64,000 nt of DNA from Gallionella capsiferriformans ES-2 (GTDB taxonomy: Bacteria > Pseudomonadota > Gammaproteobacteria > Burkholderiales > Gallionellaceae): assembly GCF_000145255.1 (NCBI RefSeq), contig NC_014394.1, positions 868,001-932,000 of the forward strand. The letters are read 5' to 3'. Shown piece after piece: positions 16,801 to 27,533 of the stretch. How positions within the stretch are numbered: position 1 is the first letter of the stretch; every line of letters begins with the position of its first letter. The position numbers and the translations under genes were made by a program. Under the pieces are notes generated by a model. That model searched no databases. It saw only the letters and a program-made list of their open reading frames with translations, and had not been told where the DNA came from.

Positions 16801-17695
16801 TCAGTGGTAAGTTGTCGAGCAGATCCAGAAAGGGACGTTTCCATGCCATGATGGATTCGGCCAGCTGACGATTGAGCATGTCGGCTTGCAATTGATTCAG
16901 CTTGATTGACTGGCTGTCGATGATCGCCTGCAGAATATCGACATAGTCTTCTTCAAGCGGTTTGACGACATCGTGTTCGGTCAGTACGCCGATCACTTGC
17001 CCTGCGTCATCTTCGACGACTAACCGTCTGATGCCCTCATCCTGCATTTTTTTTGCAGCATCTTTGAGCTGAGTTTGCCGTGCCACCTTCGCGACCGGCT
17101 TGGACATCACCTCGCGCAAAACGCGTCGGGGATCGTCTTGCCCAAACAGGCGTACGATATCGCGCTCGGTGAGGATGCCTGTAGTACAGCGATTTTCACC
17201 GACCAGCACATAGTCCGTCCTGCTTTTCGTCATCGCATTTGCCGCATCGGCTACGCTGGCCTGTTCGCTTAACATGAGTATGTCTGCACTCATCGCGCTG
17301 CCGACATCGCGCAATTGCAGAAAATGTTCGATACTGGCCTGATTGCGAAAATCGGTTTCGCTGACGATGCCTGTGGTGTTGCCGTGTTCGTCAATGACCC
17401 GTAAATGCCGGATGCCGTGTTTGATCAGCGTGTGGTAGGCTTCTGATTTGCTGGCGGTTTGTTCAATCGAGCGCAGCGGGGTGCTCATCAGTTCGGCGAC
17501 CGGTTGTGCGGTTGTGAATCCGCTGGCTGTGCCACGGACGACATCACGTTCGGTGAGTATGCCGACAGGCAGGTTGTTTTCGATCACCAGCAGGCAGCTT
17601 ATCTGCATGCGTTGCATCATTTCGGTGGCGACGGACATCGGTTGCCTAAGATCAATTTGGGCCACGTTGCGCGTCATGATATTGGCGATGGTCAT
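13868..17695 (-). CDS. CBS-PAS-GAF-PAS-GGDEF-EAL-receiver signalling protein
   Basis: This very large protein (1275 residues) strings together four CBS motifs (about 1-250), a PAS domain (about 290-405), a GAF domain (about 430-575), a second PAS (about 590-700), a GGDEF-type domain, an EAL domain, and a C-terminal receiver. The GGDEF signature is AGGDQ, so the cyclase half is probably inactive. The EAL part keeps AEALIR and DDFGTGYSS, the usual signs of a c-di-GMP phosphodiesterase. The receiver has LLVDDEENV and LSDQRMP. It likely turns nucleotide, redox or ligand signals into c-di-GMP breakdown. It is transcribed away from the HD-GYP gene, with 136 bases between. Confidence 0.9.
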   Translation of the reverse strand: MTIANIMTRNVAQIDLRQPMSVATEMMQRMQISCLLVIENNLPVGILTERDVVRGTASGFTTAQPVAELMSTPLRSIEQTASKSEAYHTLIKHGIRHLRVIDEHGNTTGIVSETDFRNQASIEHFLQLRDVGSAMSADILMLSEQASVADAANAMTKSRTDYVLVGENRCTTGILTERDIVRLFGQDDPRRVLREVMSKPVAKVARQTQLKDAAKKMQDEGIRRLVVEDDAGQVIGVLTEHDVVKPLEEDYVDILQAIIDSQSIKLNQLQADMLNRQLAESIMAWKRPFLDLLDNLPLKVFIKDTRSNYIACNKSYADDLGIQQSEIAGKSDLDFYPASLAQHYREDDARVIESDQTITMVGPYLAGSRQTWVQISKSPWHDGRGDIGGVIGIFQDVTHEYQMNKALQRKAQLYEVSSQVNSAIIHLQDTQSLLDKVCDIILSFSGFRLAWIGRENSEQQVVPVAIAGQARDYVSDLSLSTQTGLPGAQGPAATAINENRIVVVDDFLNDPMSLAWHEAAAQYALHGNISLPINAPDFRGALMVYADTVNFFDHEVILLLKELSEDISFALKQIHINTIKRQQETELKLAEQVFSRSADAMIITNPDNNIVRVNQAFCEITGYTSEEVIGKNPRILKSEKQDHDFFRSLWRSLELQGSWQGEIWNRRKNGEIYPEWSSINAVKDASGRVVNYFAVFSDLLQKKALAELDHLKHYDALTDLPNRALLEDRIESSITHARQYERFIGVIFLNLDHFHTVNDMLSHAGGDQVLIATAKRLMDAAPAQASISRLSADTFVIALPDLNTSEEINRTAELIAQKIYQPLTVADQSVQLSARMGISVYPIDGNDATTLMKHADAALADAKQCGVRNSFRFYSSSMNEHAHKLLTMGAELRNAISQNRLVLHYQPQVDIITGQIIGAEALIRINHPERGIISPGEFISVAEETGLIIPMGTWVIREACRQMQQWHLDKNIELTIAINLSPLQLHQSDLPEIVSLALHDSGLNARYLELEFTESAIMKNVRETVAIMNKFKAMGLHLSIDDFGTGYSSLSYLKQFPVDKLKIDQSFVSNITQDPNDAAIVQAIIALGRTLGMTTIAEGVETEAQLGYLRSVNCKEMQGYLYSAPLPAEEFAALLVRGKMMADNKSEKILLLVDDEENVLLSLKRILRREGYQILTATSAEEGLEIMAKHQVNVVLSDQRMPGMSGVEFLRRVKTMHPNVVRMILSGYTEIGTLTDAINKGEIYQFITKPWENEALTAMIREAFVRYEILKRPVE

Positions 17696-17831
17696 TTCAA
17701 GTAGCCTCCGGAGTTCAGATGTCAGTTTGTCGCTTCACCGTCATTGCCGGTTATGGTATCAATTTCTTGTTGATTGGACATCAATTCGGTCGCAGAATAC
17801 CACTACGCCTTCCATTCGTATTTTTTCTTCG

Positions 17832-19148
17832 ATGAATTCTTCTGCCATCTCGTCCGCAGCAGTCCCTGCGTTGATCCTCTGTGTGGATGATGAACCCAAT
17901 ATTTTGAGTGCATTGCAACGTCTATTGCGACGCAACGGCTATCAAGTGCTGACGGCGGAGAGTGGCGCAGAAGGCCTTTCGTTGTTGACTCAGCACACTG
18001 TCGATCTGGTTATTTCAGATATGCGTATGCCGCAAATGGATGGCGCGCAATTTCTTGAGCAGGTACGGCAGCACTATCCTGACACGGTGCGTGTGCTGCT
18101 GACGGGCTATGCCGATGTTGAATCGACTATGGCGGCGATCAATAAGGGCGAAATTTATCGTTATATTGCCAAGCCCTGGGATGACAACGACGTGCTGTTG
18201 CTGTTGAAACACGCGATGGAGCGAAAATTGCTGTTGCAGGAAAAGCAGCGGCTGGAATTGTTGACCTTCCAGCAAAATGAAGCCTTGAAGACGCTTAATG
18301 CCAGTCTTGAGGTCAAAGTGCAAGAACGCACTTTATCGCTGCAGCGCGCACTGCAGGCACTTGAGGGCTCCAATGAGCAACTCCGACGAAATTTCCTCAC
18401 TTCCGTGGCGATATTCTCCAATCTAATGGAGTTGCGTGCAGGCAGCATAGGAGGACATTCCCGACGTGTTGCCGATCTGGCTCGCAAACTTGCAACGCAG
18501 ATGGGACTCGCGCCTGAGGAGGTGCAGGATGTTGTGCTGGCAGGCCTGTTGCATGACATCGGAAAAATCGGTTTGCCTGATGCCTTGCTGGATAAGCCGT
18601 TCCCTTCGCTGAGCCATGCGGAACAGCAGGAAGTGATGCGTCACCCGGTTATTGCACAGACGGCGCTGATGCCGCTGGATAAGCTCAAGGGCGCAGCGCT
18701 TATTATTCGCGCGCATCACGAGCGATTCGATGGATTGGGTTTTCCCGACGGGCTTGCCGGCTTTGCGATTCCACTGGGAGCGCGTATTTTACAGGTTGCC
18801 AATGATTACGATGGGTTGCAGCACGGCAATATACTCAGTGCGCGGATTACGCAGACCAAAGCGTTTAAATTTATCATCGAATCGGGCGGCAAGCGATATG
18901 ATCCGACCGTTGTGCAGGCGTTCAAAGACCTGTTTAGCGGAACGCTTGCGACACAGGAAGTCGTGGTAAAGATACACTCAGCCCAGCTGAAAAAGGGCAT
19001 GGTGCTGGCCAAAGATATCGTTACGCGAGAGGGACTGCTGCTGCTGAGTCAGGATCATGTGCTGGACGATATGCTGATTGAACAGATGATCAGGTTTGAG
19101 CATGCGGAAAAATATGCACTGACCTACTGGGTTAAGTCGCAAGAATGA
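17832..19148 (+). CDS. Response regulator with HD-GYP phosphodiesterase domain
   Basis: Starting at the ATG at 17832, the 438-residue protein has a receiver domain (LCVDDEPNILSALQRLL, then DLVISDMRMPQMDG with the phospho-Asp), a coiled-coil linker (about 135-185) and an HD-GYP domain with LLHDIGKIGLPD and HHERFDGLGFPDGL. The GYP motif reads GFP here, a small deviation seen in some active enzymes. The domain hydrolyses c-di-GMP. It overlaps the hemerythrin-kinase gene by four bases and is opposite the EAL protein, so both phosphodiesterases face each other. The cognate kinase is likely one of the two downstream genes. Confidence 0.92.
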   Translation: MNSSAISSAAVPALILCVDDEPNILSALQRLLRRNGYQVLTAESGAEGLSLLTQHTVDLVISDMRMPQMDGAQFLEQVRQHYPDTVRVLLTGYADVESTMAAINKGEIYRYIAKPWDDNDVLLLLKHAMERKLLLQEKQRLELLTFQQNEALKTLNASLEVKVQERTLSLQRALQALEGSNEQLRRNFLTSVAIFSNLMELRAGSIGGHSRRVADLARKLATQMGLAPEEVQDVVLAGLLHDIGKIGLPDALLDKPFPSLSHAEQQEVMRHPVIAQTALMPLDKLKGAALIIRAHHERFDGLGFPDGLAGFAIPLGARILQVANDYDGLQHGNILSARITQTKAFKFIIESGGKRYDPTVVQAFKDLFSGTLATQEVVVKIHSAQLKKGMVLAKDIVTREGLLLLSQDHVLDDMLIEQMIRFEHAEKYALTYWVKSQE

Positions 19149-20677
19149 AGGACGCCGGTATGCAGGATTTTCCAAAGGTTGAGGCATTTGTCTGGAGCGA
19201 TAAACTCGTGACCGGCATTGATGAGGTCGATGATCAGCATCGGCATCTGGTTAAATTAATCAATGAAATTGGTAGTCTGTGTTCGGTAGCGGCTGATAGC
19301 GCTCAGATCAAGCCTGTGCTGAACGAGTTAGTGGGATACGCCCAGCATCACTTCGCCACGGAAGAACAATTGATGCAGCAGTACGCGGTCAGTGCCGCTC
19401 ATCAGGAAAATCATCTCAAAGCGCATAACGCGTTTCGTAAACAAGTTACGCTGGCCGTAGGTATCATTGAAACTTCCCCGCAAAATTCGATGAGTTTGCT
19501 GGCCCAGTTGCTTGAATATTTGACGCGCTGGTTGTTGCAACACATCATGGTCGTGGACTTGCGTCTAGCACGTGAAATTCAGGCGTTGCAGAACGGCGCT
19601 ACGCCTGAGTCTGCCGCGAGTCAGGCGGCGGCCACGGTATCCCGTTCGGGCGACGTCATGCTCGAAGCGCTAAATACGCTTTACAGTAAAATCGGCGAGA
19701 AGACCGTCGAGGTCATGCAAACCAATCAGGCGCTGGAAAAAGAACGCGAAGCCTTGCGTGATTTGAACGAGCAGTTGGAGTTACGTGTTCAGCAGCGAAC
19801 CGCTGCACTGGAGAGTGCAAACACGCAATTGCTGCACAATAATCTGGAATTGAAACGCCTGAATCAAAAACTTGAAAGTGCACAGAATCAATTGCTGCAA
19901 GCTGAAAAAATGGCATCGGTAGGTCAGCTTGCGGCGGGCGTTGCGCACGAGATCAATAACCCTATCGGTTTTGTCAATTCCAATTTAAACACGCTGGATC
20001 AGTATGTGGGCGATATCGCACGCGTGTTGCAAGTCTATGAGTTAGCAGAGCCAGCGCTGACGCCCGCGGCACTCGTCAAAGTGCAGGGCGCCAAGCAGGG
20101 CGTCGATCTGCCCTATCTGCTGGAGGATATTCCCAAATTACTGCATGAGTCACAAGACGGTCTGGCGCGGGTGAAACGCATTATTCAGGACTTGCGCAAT
20201 TTCTCGCATATGGACGAAACCGTCTGGCAGAGTGTTAATCTCGAGCAGTGTATGGACAGCACGCTCAATGTTGCCTGGAATGAGATTAAATATAAAGCGG
20301 AGGTGGTCAAGGAATATGCCGGACTGCCGGAGGTTGAATGCATGCCATCACAGATCAATCAGGTCTTTATGAATCTGCTGGTAAATGCGGCACAATCCAT
20401 TGAGCATCGTGGCACGATCACGATTCGTACCGGTGCCAGTGGTACCGATGCGTGGTTTGAAGTGGTCGATACCGGCAAAGGGATTCCCTCTGAGAACTTG
20501 CATCAGATATTCGATCCGTTTTTTACAACCAAACCGGTGGGGCAGGGAACGGGGCTGGGACTGTCGGTCTCCTACGGTATTGTGCAAAAGCACGGCGGAC
20601 GGATCGAAGTGCAGAGTGCGCCGGGGAAGGGGACAGCGATGCGCGTCTGGTTGCCCTTTAAACATCAGGTGGATTAA
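19145..20677 (+). CDS. Hemerythrin-containing histidine kinase
   Basis: The 510-residue protein begins with a bacteriohemerythrin domain (about 10-145). All expected ligand segments are present: DDQHRHL, HHFATEE, HQENHLKAH and HIMVVD, so a di-iron site that binds oxygen is likely. A coiled coil follows (about 170-250), then a histidine kinase core with VAHEINNPIGFVNSN (phospho-acceptor His), DTGKGIP and GTGLGLSVSYGIV. There is no membrane segment, so it is cytoplasmic. It would sense oxygen or redox state and phosphorylate the HD-GYP regulator encoded just before. It starts within the stop of that gene and is followed by a related kinase four bases later. Confidence 0.92.
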   Translation: MKDAGMQDFPKVEAFVWSDKLVTGIDEVDDQHRHLVKLINEIGSLCSVAADSAQIKPVLNELVGYAQHHFATEEQLMQQYAVSAAHQENHLKAHNAFRKQVTLAVGIIETSPQNSMSLLAQLLEYLTRWLLQHIMVVDLRLAREIQALQNGATPESAASQAAATVSRSGDVMLEALNTLYSKIGEKTVEVMQTNQALEKEREALRDLNEQLELRVQQRTAALESANTQLLHNNLELKRLNQKLESAQNQLLQAEKMASVGQLAAGVAHEINNPIGFVNSNLNTLDQYVGDIARVLQVYELAEPALTPAALVKVQGAKQGVDLPYLLEDIPKLLHESQDGLARVKRIIQDLRNFSHMDETVWQSVNLEQCMDSTLNVAWNEIKYKAEVVKEYAGLPEVECMPSQINQVFMNLLVNAAQSIEHRGTITIRTGASGTDAWFEVVDTGKGIPSENLHQIFDPFFTTKPVGQGTGLGLSVSYGIVQKHGGRIEVQSAPGKGTAMRVWLPFKHQVD

Positions 20678-20681
20678 CCAG

Positions 20682-22406
20682 ATGGACGAATCCTTTGATG
20701 CCTTGGTAAAACTGGAGAATCAGTTTAATTTTTTGTTGCGCTTTGCCAATGACATCATATTTTTGATGGATGACGAAGGCTGTATTCTGGAGGCCAACGA
20801 TGCATCGGTGCAAAGTTACGGGTGGTCACTGGAAGAGTTACTGAGCCGTAATATCCGCGATCTGCAAGATCCTGCCGCGCCAGTACCGGGTTGCAAGGCC
20901 GCGGGGGTGTTGTTTGAAACGCGCCATATGCGGCGTGACGGGTCGACTTTTCCTGTCGAAGTGAGCCGCAGATTGTTCGAGCACGAGGGGCGAACCTATC
21001 AGCAATGCATCGTGCGCGACATCACGCAGCGCGAAAAAATGCAGAGTCGCCTGGCGCGCGATGCGAAGCGTTTTGAAGGATTGTTGAAACTCAACGAGGC
21101 GGCGAGCGAAATGCCTGAAAAGGAGTTTATGCAGTTCGGTTTGGAGTGGGTTGAGACGCTAACGAGTAGCAAAATTGCCTTTATTCATTTCGTCAATGAC
21201 GATCAGGAAAGCATCGAATTAGTGGCATGGTCAAAAGCAACACGCGAACAGTATTGCACGGCAGAATATGACACACATTATCCGGCGGCTCAGGCTGGCA
21301 TCTGGGCTGATTCGCTGCGCCAGCGTCAGGCGGTCATCTTCAATGACTACGCTAATTATTCTGATAAGCACGGATTGCCGGAAGGGCATTCCGCACTGTT
21401 CAGGCTGATCAGTGTTCCGGTGGTAGAAGGTGAGAAAGTGCGGGTCATTCTGGGAGTCGGTAACAAAGAAACTGACTACGATAGCGAAGACGTGGAAATC
21501 GCCCGTCTGTTCGGCAACGATATGTGGCGGATTATCCGTCGTCAACGTCTGGAGGCCGAGCTGACTTCCAACCTTGAGCACCAACGCGCATTGAACAAAA
21601 AACTGGAAGAGGCGCAGAGTCATTTGCTGCAATCGGAAAAAATGGCGTCATTGGGGCAGCTCTCCGCAGGGGTTGCACATGAACTGAACAATCCGATTGG
21701 TTTTGTTTACTCGAATATGGGGGCGCTTGAAGTCTATTTGAACGATATTTTTTCCATCAATTCAGCTTATGAGGCGCTAGAGTTGGAGTCTGACACTGAT
21801 TCAAAGGCGCTCGAGCAGGTGCGTCAGCTCAAACGCACGGTTGATTACGACTATATCAAACAGGATATCTTTCAGTTGATGTCGCAATCGAAAGACGGAT
21901 TGGCCAGAATGCGCAAAATCGTGCAGGATTTAAAGGATTTTTCTCATGTTGGCGAAGAAGGCTGGCAATGGGCTGATTTGCACAAGGGGCTGGATTCAAC
22001 GCTTAACATTGTCTGGAATGAGCTTAAATATAAATGCCGAATCGTCAAGGAGTACGGGACGCTTCCGCAAGTGTATTGCATGGCATCACAGATCAATCAG
22101 GTATTCTTGAATCTGTTGGTCAATGCCGGGCAGGCGATACAAAATTCCGGCGTGATCACGATTCGTACCGGCGCTGAGCCCGATGGCGTGTGGGTCGAAA
22201 TCGCCGATACAGGTCAGGGAATGACATCTGAGCAGATGAGGCGAATTTTCGAACCCTTTTATACGACTAAACCTGTCGGCGAAGGTACAGGGCTTGGTCT
22301 TTCACTCTCTTACGGCATTATTCAAAAGCATAACGGCCGTATTGAGGTGAAAAGCGAACTCGGCAAGGGATCCGTCATGCATATTTGGCTACCCAAAACA
22401 GTATAG
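20682..22406 (+). CDS. PAS-GAF histidine kinase
   Basis: The 574-residue protein has a PAS domain (about 10-130, NDIIFLMDDEGCILEAND), a GAF domain (about 140-280) and a histidine kinase core with VAHELNNPIGFVYSN as the phospho-acceptor box and DTGQGM and GTGLGLSLSYGII in the ATP-binding part. No membrane helices are visible. The kinase half is close to that of the preceding hemerythrin kinase, so the pair likely arose by duplication with a swap of the sensor part. It starts four bases after the preceding stop and lacks a strong own promoter. Confidence 0.9.
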   Translation: MDESFDALVKLENQFNFLLRFANDIIFLMDDEGCILEANDASVQSYGWSLEELLSRNIRDLQDPAAPVPGCKAAGVLFETRHMRRDGSTFPVEVSRRLFEHEGRTYQQCIVRDITQREKMQSRLARDAKRFEGLLKLNEAASEMPEKEFMQFGLEWVETLTSSKIAFIHFVNDDQESIELVAWSKATREQYCTAEYDTHYPAAQAGIWADSLRQRQAVIFNDYANYSDKHGLPEGHSALFRLISVPVVEGEKVRVILGVGNKETDYDSEDVEIARLFGNDMWRIIRRQRLEAELTSNLEHQRALNKKLEEAQSHLLQSEKMASLGQLSAGVAHELNNPIGFVYSNMGALEVYLNDIFSINSAYEALELESDTDSKALEQVRQLKRTVDYDYIKQDIFQLMSQSKDGLARMRKIVQDLKDFSHVGEEGWQWADLHKGLDSTLNIVWNELKYKCRIVKEYGTLPQVYCMASQINQVFLNLLVNAGQAIQNSGVITIRTGAEPDGVWVEIADTGQGMTSEQMRRIFEPFYTTKPVGEGTGLGLSLSYGIIQKHNGRIEVKSELGKGSVMHIWLPKTV

Positions 22407-22463
22407 AATGAAGCATTCGTCAGCCTTTGGGATTGTAAAATTCAAAATTCACATTTAAGTCAA

Positions 22464-23457
<994 letters not shown>

Positions 23458-23558
23458 TTTTAGTTTTACTTCCATTTAATTTTGTTCGTGTGCCACGGGT
23501 TGATTTACCCGTTGGCACCAGATGCGTATAATGCGCGTTTTGCCGAGGTCAGTTTCCC

Positions 23559-25019
23559 ATGCGCATCATTCAAAAAGCCCTAACCTTTGACGACGTTTTG
23601 CTCGTTCCTGCTTACTCCAACGTCATGCCGCGCGATGTCAGTCTGCGCACGCAACTGACGCGCAATATCAGTCTGAATATCCCGCTGCTGTCCGCCGCGA
23701 TGGATACGGTGACCGGTGCACGTCTGGCGATAGCGCTGGCGCAGGAGGGCGGCATCGGTATCATTCACAAAAACATGAGCTCGCGCGAGCAGGCGGCAAA
23801 AGTCGCTAAGGTCAAACGCTTCGAGAGCGGCGTGGTCAAGGATCCGATCACCATTACGCCCGACATGTCAGTGCGTCATGTGCTGAGTCTGACGCGGCAG
23901 TACAAAATTTCCGGTCTTCCCGTTGTGCAGGGCAAGCAGGTTGTCGGTATCGTCACGAACCGCGATCTGCGTTTTGAAAATAATCTGGATCAGCCGATAC
24001 AGAACATCATGACCCCGCGTGAGCGTCTGATTACGGTTAAGGAAAACACCAGTCTTGAAGATGCGCGTAATTTAATGCACAAACACCGCATTGAACGCGT
24101 GCTGGTCGTCAACGATGCATTCGAATTGTGCGGTCTGATGACGGTTAAGGATATTTTAAAATCCAGTGAGCATCCGTTGGCCAGCAAAGACAGCCAAGGG
24201 CGTCTGCGTGCCGGTGCTGCGGTCGGCGTGGGTGAAGGAACTGAAGAACGCGTGACGTTGCTGGCTGAAGCGGGTGTGGACGTGATTGTGGTCGATACCG
24301 CGCACGGCCATTCGCAAGGCGTGCTTGATCGCGTCAAGTGGGTCAAGACTCATTTTCCTCATGTTGAAGTTATCGGCGGCAATATCGCAACGGGTTCTGC
24401 TGCCATGGCGTTGTTGGATCACGGCGCAGATGCAGTAAAAGTCGGTATCGGCCCCGGGTCTATCTGCACGACGCGTATCGTTGCCGGTGTGGGTGTGCCG
24501 CAGATCGCTGCGATTCAGAATGTCGCCGATGCGTTGCGCGGCACAGGCGTGCCGATGATCGCCGACGGCGGAATTCGTTTCTCCGGTGATATCGCTAAAG
24601 CCATTGCAGCGGGTGCGAACACCGTGATGCTGGGCGGTTTGTTTGCCGGTACTGAAGAAGCGCCGGGCGAAATCGAATTGTTCCAGGGCCGTTCCTACAA
24701 GTCGTATCGCGGCATGGGAAGTTTAGGCGCAATGCAACAAGGCTCGAGCGATCGTTATTTCCAGGAAGGCGAAGCCAATCAGGATAAGTTGGTGCCTGAA
24801 GGCGTCGAAGGTCGCGTGCCTTACAAGGGCAGCGTACTGGCGGTGATCCATCAGCTGATGGGCGGGCTGCGCGCCAGCATGGGTTATCTTGGCTGTGCCG
24901 ATATCGATATCATGCATGCCAAGGCCGAATTTGTCGAAATCAGCTCTTCCGGCATCCGCGAATCGCATGTGCACGATGTACAGATCACCAAAGAAGCACC
25001 GAACTACCATATAGATTAA
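23559..25019 (+). CDS. guaB: Inosine-5'-monophosphate dehydrogenase
   Basis: The 486-residue protein is full length for GuaB. Features: [20 protein letters not shown] at the start, a pair of CBS motifs (about 95-205), the catalytic loop [15 protein letters not shown] with its Cys, and the flap region RGMGSLGAM. It oxidises IMP to XMP with NAD, the first step of GMP synthesis. guaA follows after 98 bases, so the two form the usual operon. Confidence 0.97.
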   Translation: MRIIQKALTFDDVLLVPAYSNVMPRDVSLRTQLTRNISLNIPLLSAAMDTVTGARLAIALAQEGGIGIIHKNMSSREQAAKVAKVKRFESGVVKDPITITPDMSVRHVLSLTRQYKISGLPVVQGKQVVGIVTNRDLRFENNLDQPIQNIMTPRERLITVKENTSLEDARNLMHKHRIERVLVVNDAFELCGLMTVKDILKSSEHPLASKDSQGRLRAGAAVGVGEGTEERVTLLAEAGVDVIVVDTAHGHSQGVLDRVKWVKTHFPHVEVIGGNIATGSAAMALLDHGADAVKVGIGPGSICTTRIVAGVGVPQIAAIQNVADALRGTGVPMIADGGIRFSGDIAKAIAAGANTVMLGGLFAGTEEAPGEIELFQGRSYKSYRGMGSLGAMQQGSSDRYFQEGEANQDKLVPEGVEGRVPYKGSVLAVIHQLMGGLRASMGYLGCADIDIMHAKAEFVEISSSGIRESHVHDVQITKEAPNYHID

Positions 25020-25024
25020 ATTGC

Positions 25025-25097
25025 AGGATTGAGGAGTTGGGAATGAGTTAAATCAGCCCACTCCTTATTCCTGGGTTTTTAATGGATCCTCAATCCT
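25025..25097. repeat. Long inverted repeat in the guaB-guaA spacer
   Basis: AGGATTGAGGA at 25025-25035 and TCCTCAATCCT at 25087-25097 are perfect 11-base complements, and the bases between (GTTGGGAATGAG... and ...ACTCCTTATTCC) can extend the pairing imperfectly. A stretch GGGTTTTTAA follows inside. It could be an attenuator or partial terminator between guaB and guaA. Confidence 0.6.
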
Positions 25098-25117
25098 CGT
25101 TCCTCTATCCTATCGCT

Positions 25118-26701
25118 ATGTCCCATAAAAAAATCCTCATCCTCGATTTCGGTTCTCAATACACACAACTCATCGCACGTCGTGTACGTGAAACCAATGT
25201 TTATTGCGAACTGCATCCGTGGGATATGTCGGAAGCGGACATTCGCGCGATGAATCCGTCGGGCATTATTTTGTCAGGCGGGCCGAATTCGGTGACGGAG
25301 GGCGATACGCCGCGTGCCCCCCAGGTTGTATTTGAGTTAGGTGTGCCGGTGCTGGGTATTTGCTACGGTATGCAAACCATGGCGGCGCAACTGGGTGGGG
25401 CGGTGGAGAACGGGCTGGTCAGAGAATTCGGCTACGCCGAGATCCGCGCGCAGGGGCATTCCTCGCTGCTTAAAGATATTCAGGATCGCGTCAGTGATCA
25501 AGGTCACGGTCTGATCGATGTGTGGATGAGTCACGGCGACAAGGTCACTGCGTTGCCAGCTGGATTCTCGGTGATTGCCAGCAATCCAACTACGCCCATC
25601 GCCGGTATGGCAGATGAAGCGCGTCGTTTTTATGCCTTGCAATTCCATCCGGAAGTCACGCATACCCATCAGGGCACCGCGATGCTTGCGCGTTTCGTGC
25701 ACGACATTTGCGGCTGCGGTCACGACTGGAATATGCCGGATTACATCAGCGAGGCGGTCGAAAAGATCCGCGCGCAGGTAGGTGGCGATGAAGTGATTCT
25801 GGGCTTGTCCGGCGGGGTCGATTCATCCGTCGCGGCAGCCTTGCTGCATCGCGCGATCGGCACACAGCTGACGTGTGTGTTTGTCGATAACGGATTGTTG
25901 CGCCTGAATGAAGCTGAGCAAGTGATGGAGACTTTTGCGCAGAATCTGGGCGTCAAAGTCATCCACGTCGATGCTAGTGCAGAATTTTTGCATCATTTGG
26001 CCGGCGTGACGGACCCCGAGCAAAAGCGCAAAATTATCGGTCGCGAGTTTGTCGAGGTGTTCCAGCGCGAGTCGGCCAAGTTGTCGCAAGCCAAATGGCT
26101 GGCGCAGGGCACCATCTATCCTGACGTGATCGAGTCAGCGGGCGGCAAGAACAAAAAGGCACACACCATCAAGTCGCATCACAATGTGGGCGGCTTGCCT
26201 GACACCATGCATCTGAAACTGCTCGAGCCGTTACGCGAGTTGTTTAAAGACGAGGTGCGTGAACTGGGCGTCCAATTAGGATTGCCGCCTGCGATGGTTT
26301 ACCGTCATCCATTCCCGGGCCCTGGTCTGGGTGTGCGTATTTTGGGCGAAGTCAAAAAGGAATATGCGGATTTACTCCGCCGTGCCGATGCCATTTTCAT
26401 GGAAGAGTTGAACGCCACGGTCGATGAGGCCGGTAAGTCCTGGTACGCCAAGACTTCTCAGGCTTTCGTGGTTTTCCTGCCGGTGAAGAGTGTCGGCGTA
26501 ATGGGTGATGGCCGTACCTACGAGTGGGTGGTCTCACTGCGTGCGGTACAGACGCAAGACTTTATGACGGCTCACTGGGCACACCTGCCTTATGAATTGC
26601 TGGGCCGTGTCTCCAACCGCATTATCAATGAAGTACGCGGTATCAATCGCGTGGTTTACGATATTTCCGGCAAGCCGCCAGCCACCATTGAGTGGGAGTG
26701 A
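25118..26701 (+). CDS. guaA: GMP synthase (glutamine-hydrolysing)
   Basis: I place the start at 25118 ([20 protein letters not shown]). The 527-residue protein has the glutamine amidotransferase domain with the catalytic Cys in GICYGMQTM and the His/Glu in FHPEVTHT, then the ATP-pyrophosphatase domain with [12 protein letters not shown] and the dimerisation part ending [10 protein letters not shown]. It converts XMP to GMP. An earlier in-frame ATG at 25082 would add 12 residues, but that sequence overlaps the inverted repeat and lacks a good ribosome site. Confidence 0.96.
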   Translation: MSHKKILILDFGSQYTQLIARRVRETNVYCELHPWDMSEADIRAMNPSGIILSGGPNSVTEGDTPRAPQVVFELGVPVLGICYGMQTMAAQLGGAVENGLVREFGYAEIRAQGHSSLLKDIQDRVSDQGHGLIDVWMSHGDKVTALPAGFSVIASNPTTPIAGMADEARRFYALQFHPEVTHTHQGTAMLARFVHDICGCGHDWNMPDYISEAVEKIRAQVGGDEVILGLSGGVDSSVAAALLHRAIGTQLTCVFVDNGLLRLNEAEQVMETFAQNLGVKVIHVDASAEFLHHLAGVTDPEQKRKIIGREFVEVFQRESAKLSQAKWLAQGTIYPDVIESAGGKNKKAHTIKSHHNVGGLPDTMHLKLLEPLRELFKDEVRELGVQLGLPPAMVYRHPFPGPGLGVRILGEVKKEYADLLRRADAIFMEELNATVDEAGKSWYAKTSQAFVVFLPVKSVGVMGDGRTYEWVVSLRAVQTQDFMTAHWAHLPYELLGRVSNRIINEVRGINRVVYDISGKPPATIEWE

Positions 26702-27136
26702 CAGGGACTATTAACGTCTATTGAAGACTATTGATAACCGTCGAAAAATCAATCATCAACAGAAAAATGGCAGACTGATTTTGAAGGGTAATTTGGTCCA
26801 GCGTTCTTCTGTTGACGGTATCCGTGACGGTATTGAGGAAAGGTCAACAAGCGCCAAACGCGATACCGTCAACCAAATTTTTCGGGCTGACGGTATCAGG
26901 GCAAGGAAAATCCGGATGGGCGAGAGCATGTCGGACTAATGGGGATCGAGGTGAAGAGGGTCCAGCAGGCAAACCGCGCAGCGGATGCTCGCTAAATTCG
27001 GCTAGGTGAGGATGGCTTTTGCTGGTTTTGCAGGTCAATAGCCATTCTATTGATCAAAAAAGCGGCAAAATATGGACCGCCCAGGAGGGTGAAGCCGATT
27101 CAACATTAAGTCCGACAAGCTCCTAATTCTACTTTG
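26702..27136. other. Intergenic stretch with repeated GACGGTAT motifs
   Basis: No gene is supported in these 435 bases between guaA and a broken transposase. The left part holds four copies of GACGGTAT or its complement, including a perfect 12-base inverted repeat. The right part looks like decayed sequence next to the insertion-sequence remnant. Confidence 0.5.
26811..26897. repeat. Inverted and direct repeats of TGACGGTAT
   Basis: GTTGACGGTATC (26811-26822) is perfectly complementary to GATACCGTCAAC (26862-26873). Two further copies, GTGACGGTATTG near 26824 and TGACGGTATC at 26888-26897, share the same core. It may be a protein-binding array or a decayed mobile element end. Confidence 0.55.
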
Positions 27137-27455
27137 TCAGATTCCATTATGCTTTGACATCGATAGGATAACATACTGTTTTCCATAGGCAAAATTCTTA
27201 CCCCGTCGTCGTCGATGTCGCGCCTCGATGGATGCGACGAGATCGGCATCAGTTTCGATCTTGCACGGCAATTTGTGGTGCATGATTTCCACCAGATCGT
27301 TGCTGGACAACAGGTCTGCCGACTCGCGACACGCCATCCGCTCTACCAGAAACATCAGCGCCACCATGGTCAGCGCCATATGGTGATGCCACGCCTGCCT
27401 GCCTCGAACATGATAGTCTGCCATCCCACGCGCACCCTTGGCATCTCGAATAGCC
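27137..27455 (-). pseudogene. IS701-like transposase, C-terminal remnant
   Basis: The minus-strand frame reads AIRDAKGARGMADYHVRGRQ, then AWHHHMALTMVALMFLVERM, typical of the end of IS701-type DDE transposases, where the last catalytic Glu precedes a DYxVRG segment. The upstream part of the frame stops at about 27455, so about the first three quarters of the gene are missing. A fragment of the N-terminal part of a similar transposase lies at 32433-32927 on the same strand. Confidence 0.8.
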
Positions 27456-27470
27456 GCTCAACGAAATTTT

Positions 27471-27487
27471 CTTAAGAATATCTTAAG
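27471..27487 (+). promoter_or_regulatory. PmrA/QseB-type operator (CTTAAG-N5-CTTAAG)
   Basis: Two CTTAAG half-sites at 27471-27476 and 27482-27487 are separated by five bases, the arrangement bound by PmrA/QseB-type response regulators. They sit about 47 bases before the diheme cytochrome start. The same motif occurs at 36775-36791, next to a regulator of that class. Confidence 0.75.
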
Positions 27488-27533
27488 ATTTGCGTGCAAT
27501 ACTCCCACTTCAGCTATCCAATGGGGGAATATT

